This document shows, one piece after another, positions 4,713-5,392 of a DNA stretch of 5,392 nucleotides; position 1 is the stretch's first letter, and every line of letters begins with the position of its first letter. The stretch is from Burkholderiaceae bacterium. GTDB lineage: Bacteria; Pseudomonadota; Gammaproteobacteria; Burkholderiales; Burkholderiaceae. The stretch spans positions 1 to 5,392 of the forward strand of contig JAKONS010000030.1 in the NCBI GenBank assembly GCA_022701845.1, read 5' to 3'. A program made the translations under genes and the position numbers. Below the pieces are notes generated by a model. That model saw nothing but the letters and a program-made list of their open reading frames with translations. It was not told the origin of the DNA and did no database searches.

Positions 4713-5392
4713 GTGGGTGGCGGCGTGATCGAGGTCGTCGTCGCCTTTCTCGCGTTGCTGGTCGGCGCGGCCGTGGGCTGGTGGGGCGCACGGGCGGCCG
4801 GCATGGCGGCGCTGGCCACCGCCACCGAGCGCGCGCGCGGCCTGATGCAGGAGCGCGAGCCGCTGCGGCAGGCGCTCGACGACGCCACCGCGCGTGCGCT
4901 GTCGCTCACCGACGACCTGTCGGACGCCCGCGCCCGGCTGGCCACGCTCGACGCCCAACTGGCCGCCGAGCGCAGCCAGTCGGCCGAAAAGCTGGCCTTG
5001 CTGCGCGATGCGCGCGAGGCGCTGGGCCACCAGTTCCAGACGCTCGCCAACGACATCCTCGAGGAGAAGAGCAAACGCTTCGCCGAGCAGAACCAGGCCA
5101 GCCTCGGCAACCTGCTCGACCCGCTGCGCACCCGGCTGGCCGATTTCCAGGGCAAGGTCGAGCAGTTCTACGACGCCGAGGGCAAGCAGCGCTCGGCGCT
5201 GTCGCAGCAGGTGAGCCAGCTGCTCGACCTGAACAAGCTGCTGGGCGAGGAGGCGCGCAGCCTGACCAACGCGCTCAAGGGCAGCACCAAGACGCAGGGC
5301 AACTGGGGCGAGCTGATCCTGGAGCGGGTGCTGGAAGCCTCCGGCCTGCGCCGCGGCACCGAATACCACGTGCAGCAGAACCACAGCCGCGA
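4713..5392 (+). CDS. rmuC: DNA recombination protein RmuC, N-terminal part, truncated by window end
   Basis: An open frame runs from GTG at 4713 to the window edge (226 complete codons). Residues ~5-22 (VIEVVVAFLALLVGAAVGWW) form one N-terminal membrane anchor. Residues ~30-175 are charged, Ala/Leu/Gln-rich and coiled-coil-like (for example QALDDATARALSL). The RmuC domain then begins, with LKGSTKTQGNWGE at 188-200 followed by LERVLEASGLRRGTEY, a hallmark of the family. RmuC is a predicted nuclease-like protein that limits inversions at short inverted repeats; the nuclease core lies mostly beyond the window. No ATG start is available in frame upstream, so a GTG is used, at 4713 (ribosome site) or 4725. 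It follows the transporter gene by 55 nt on the same strand and could be co-transcribed, though the functions are not linked. Confidence 0.9.
   Translation, partial: MGGGVIEVVVAFLALLVGAAVGWWGARAAGMAALATATERARGLMQEREPLRQALDDATARALSLTDDLSDARARLATLDAQLAAERSQSAEKLALLRDAREALGHQFQTLANDILEEKSKRFAEQNQASLGNLLDPLRTRLADFQGKVEQFYDAEGKQRSALSQQVSQLLDLNKLLGEEARSLTNALKGSTKTQGNWGELILERVLEASGLRRGTEYHVQQNHSR

Noticed and set aside
2255..5155. A 966-codon open frame on the minus strand opposite the deacetylase, transporter and rmuC genes.
   Set aside because: Its product is low-complexity (Arg/His/Gln/Gly-rich) with no recognisable domain, and it runs antisense to three genes with clear family motifs. Very GC-rich DNA has few stop codons in off frames.
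1..5392. CRISPR array, insertion sequence, tRNA or rRNA gene, prophage or defence cluster.
   Set aside because: No regularly spaced repeats, transposase, RNA-gene fold or defence-family protein is visible. The genes are ordinary housekeeping, storage-metabolism and signalling genes with uniform composition, so no hidden novel system is claimed.

Overview
The window is very GC-rich chromosomal DNA. Its gene content suggests a polyhydroxyalkanoate (PHA)-storing betaproteobacterium, plausibly in or near Rhodocyclales (Thauera/Azoarcus/Zoogloea type). The pointers are a PhaP-type phasin, an HSD10-like acyl-CoA short-chain dehydrogenase, an HDAC-family hydrolase and a CitMHS_2-type transporter. 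The taxonomic call is inference from protein style and base composition; no rRNA or other marker is present.

Layout, left to right. (1) Positions 2-520, plus strand: the 3' end of a hybrid sensor histidine kinase, with the last strand of the ATPase domain, a complete receiver domain and a seven-proline tail. (2) Positions 537-1295, minus strand, convergent with the kinase: an SDR dehydrogenase of the 3-hydroxyacyl-CoA type. An 18-bp operator-like palindrome overlaps its likely promoter. (3) Positions 1354-1379: a strong intrinsic terminator that ends the next minus-strand gene. (4) Positions 1404-1973, minus strand: a phasin, with a clear ribosome binding site, a perfect TATAAT box and a 19-bp perfect palindrome at the expected transcription start. 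(5) Positions 2177-3148, plus strand, divergent from the phasin: an HDAC/acetoin-utilisation family deacetylase with all catalytic and zinc residues. It is probably expressed from a leaderless mRNA. (6) Positions 3251-4657, plus strand: a polytopic ion transporter annotated in databases as a sodium:proton antiporter or putative citrate transporter. (7) Position 4713 to the window end, plus strand: the N-terminal part of RmuC, starting at GTG.

Functionally, the middle is a carbon-storage and acyl-CoA neighbourhood. The phasin coats PHA granules, and the dehydrogenase probably handles 3-hydroxyacyl-CoA or a branched-chain intermediate. The two minus-strand genes are separated by a terminator and each has its own operator-like site, so they look separately regulated. 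The three plus-strand genes on the right are co-directional but have no obvious functional link.

No mobile element, CRISPR array, RNA gene or novel multi-gene system is visible. The best material for a second look is regulatory: the palindromes in the phasin promoter, the palindrome in front of the dehydrogenase, and the leaderless arrangement of the deacetylase.
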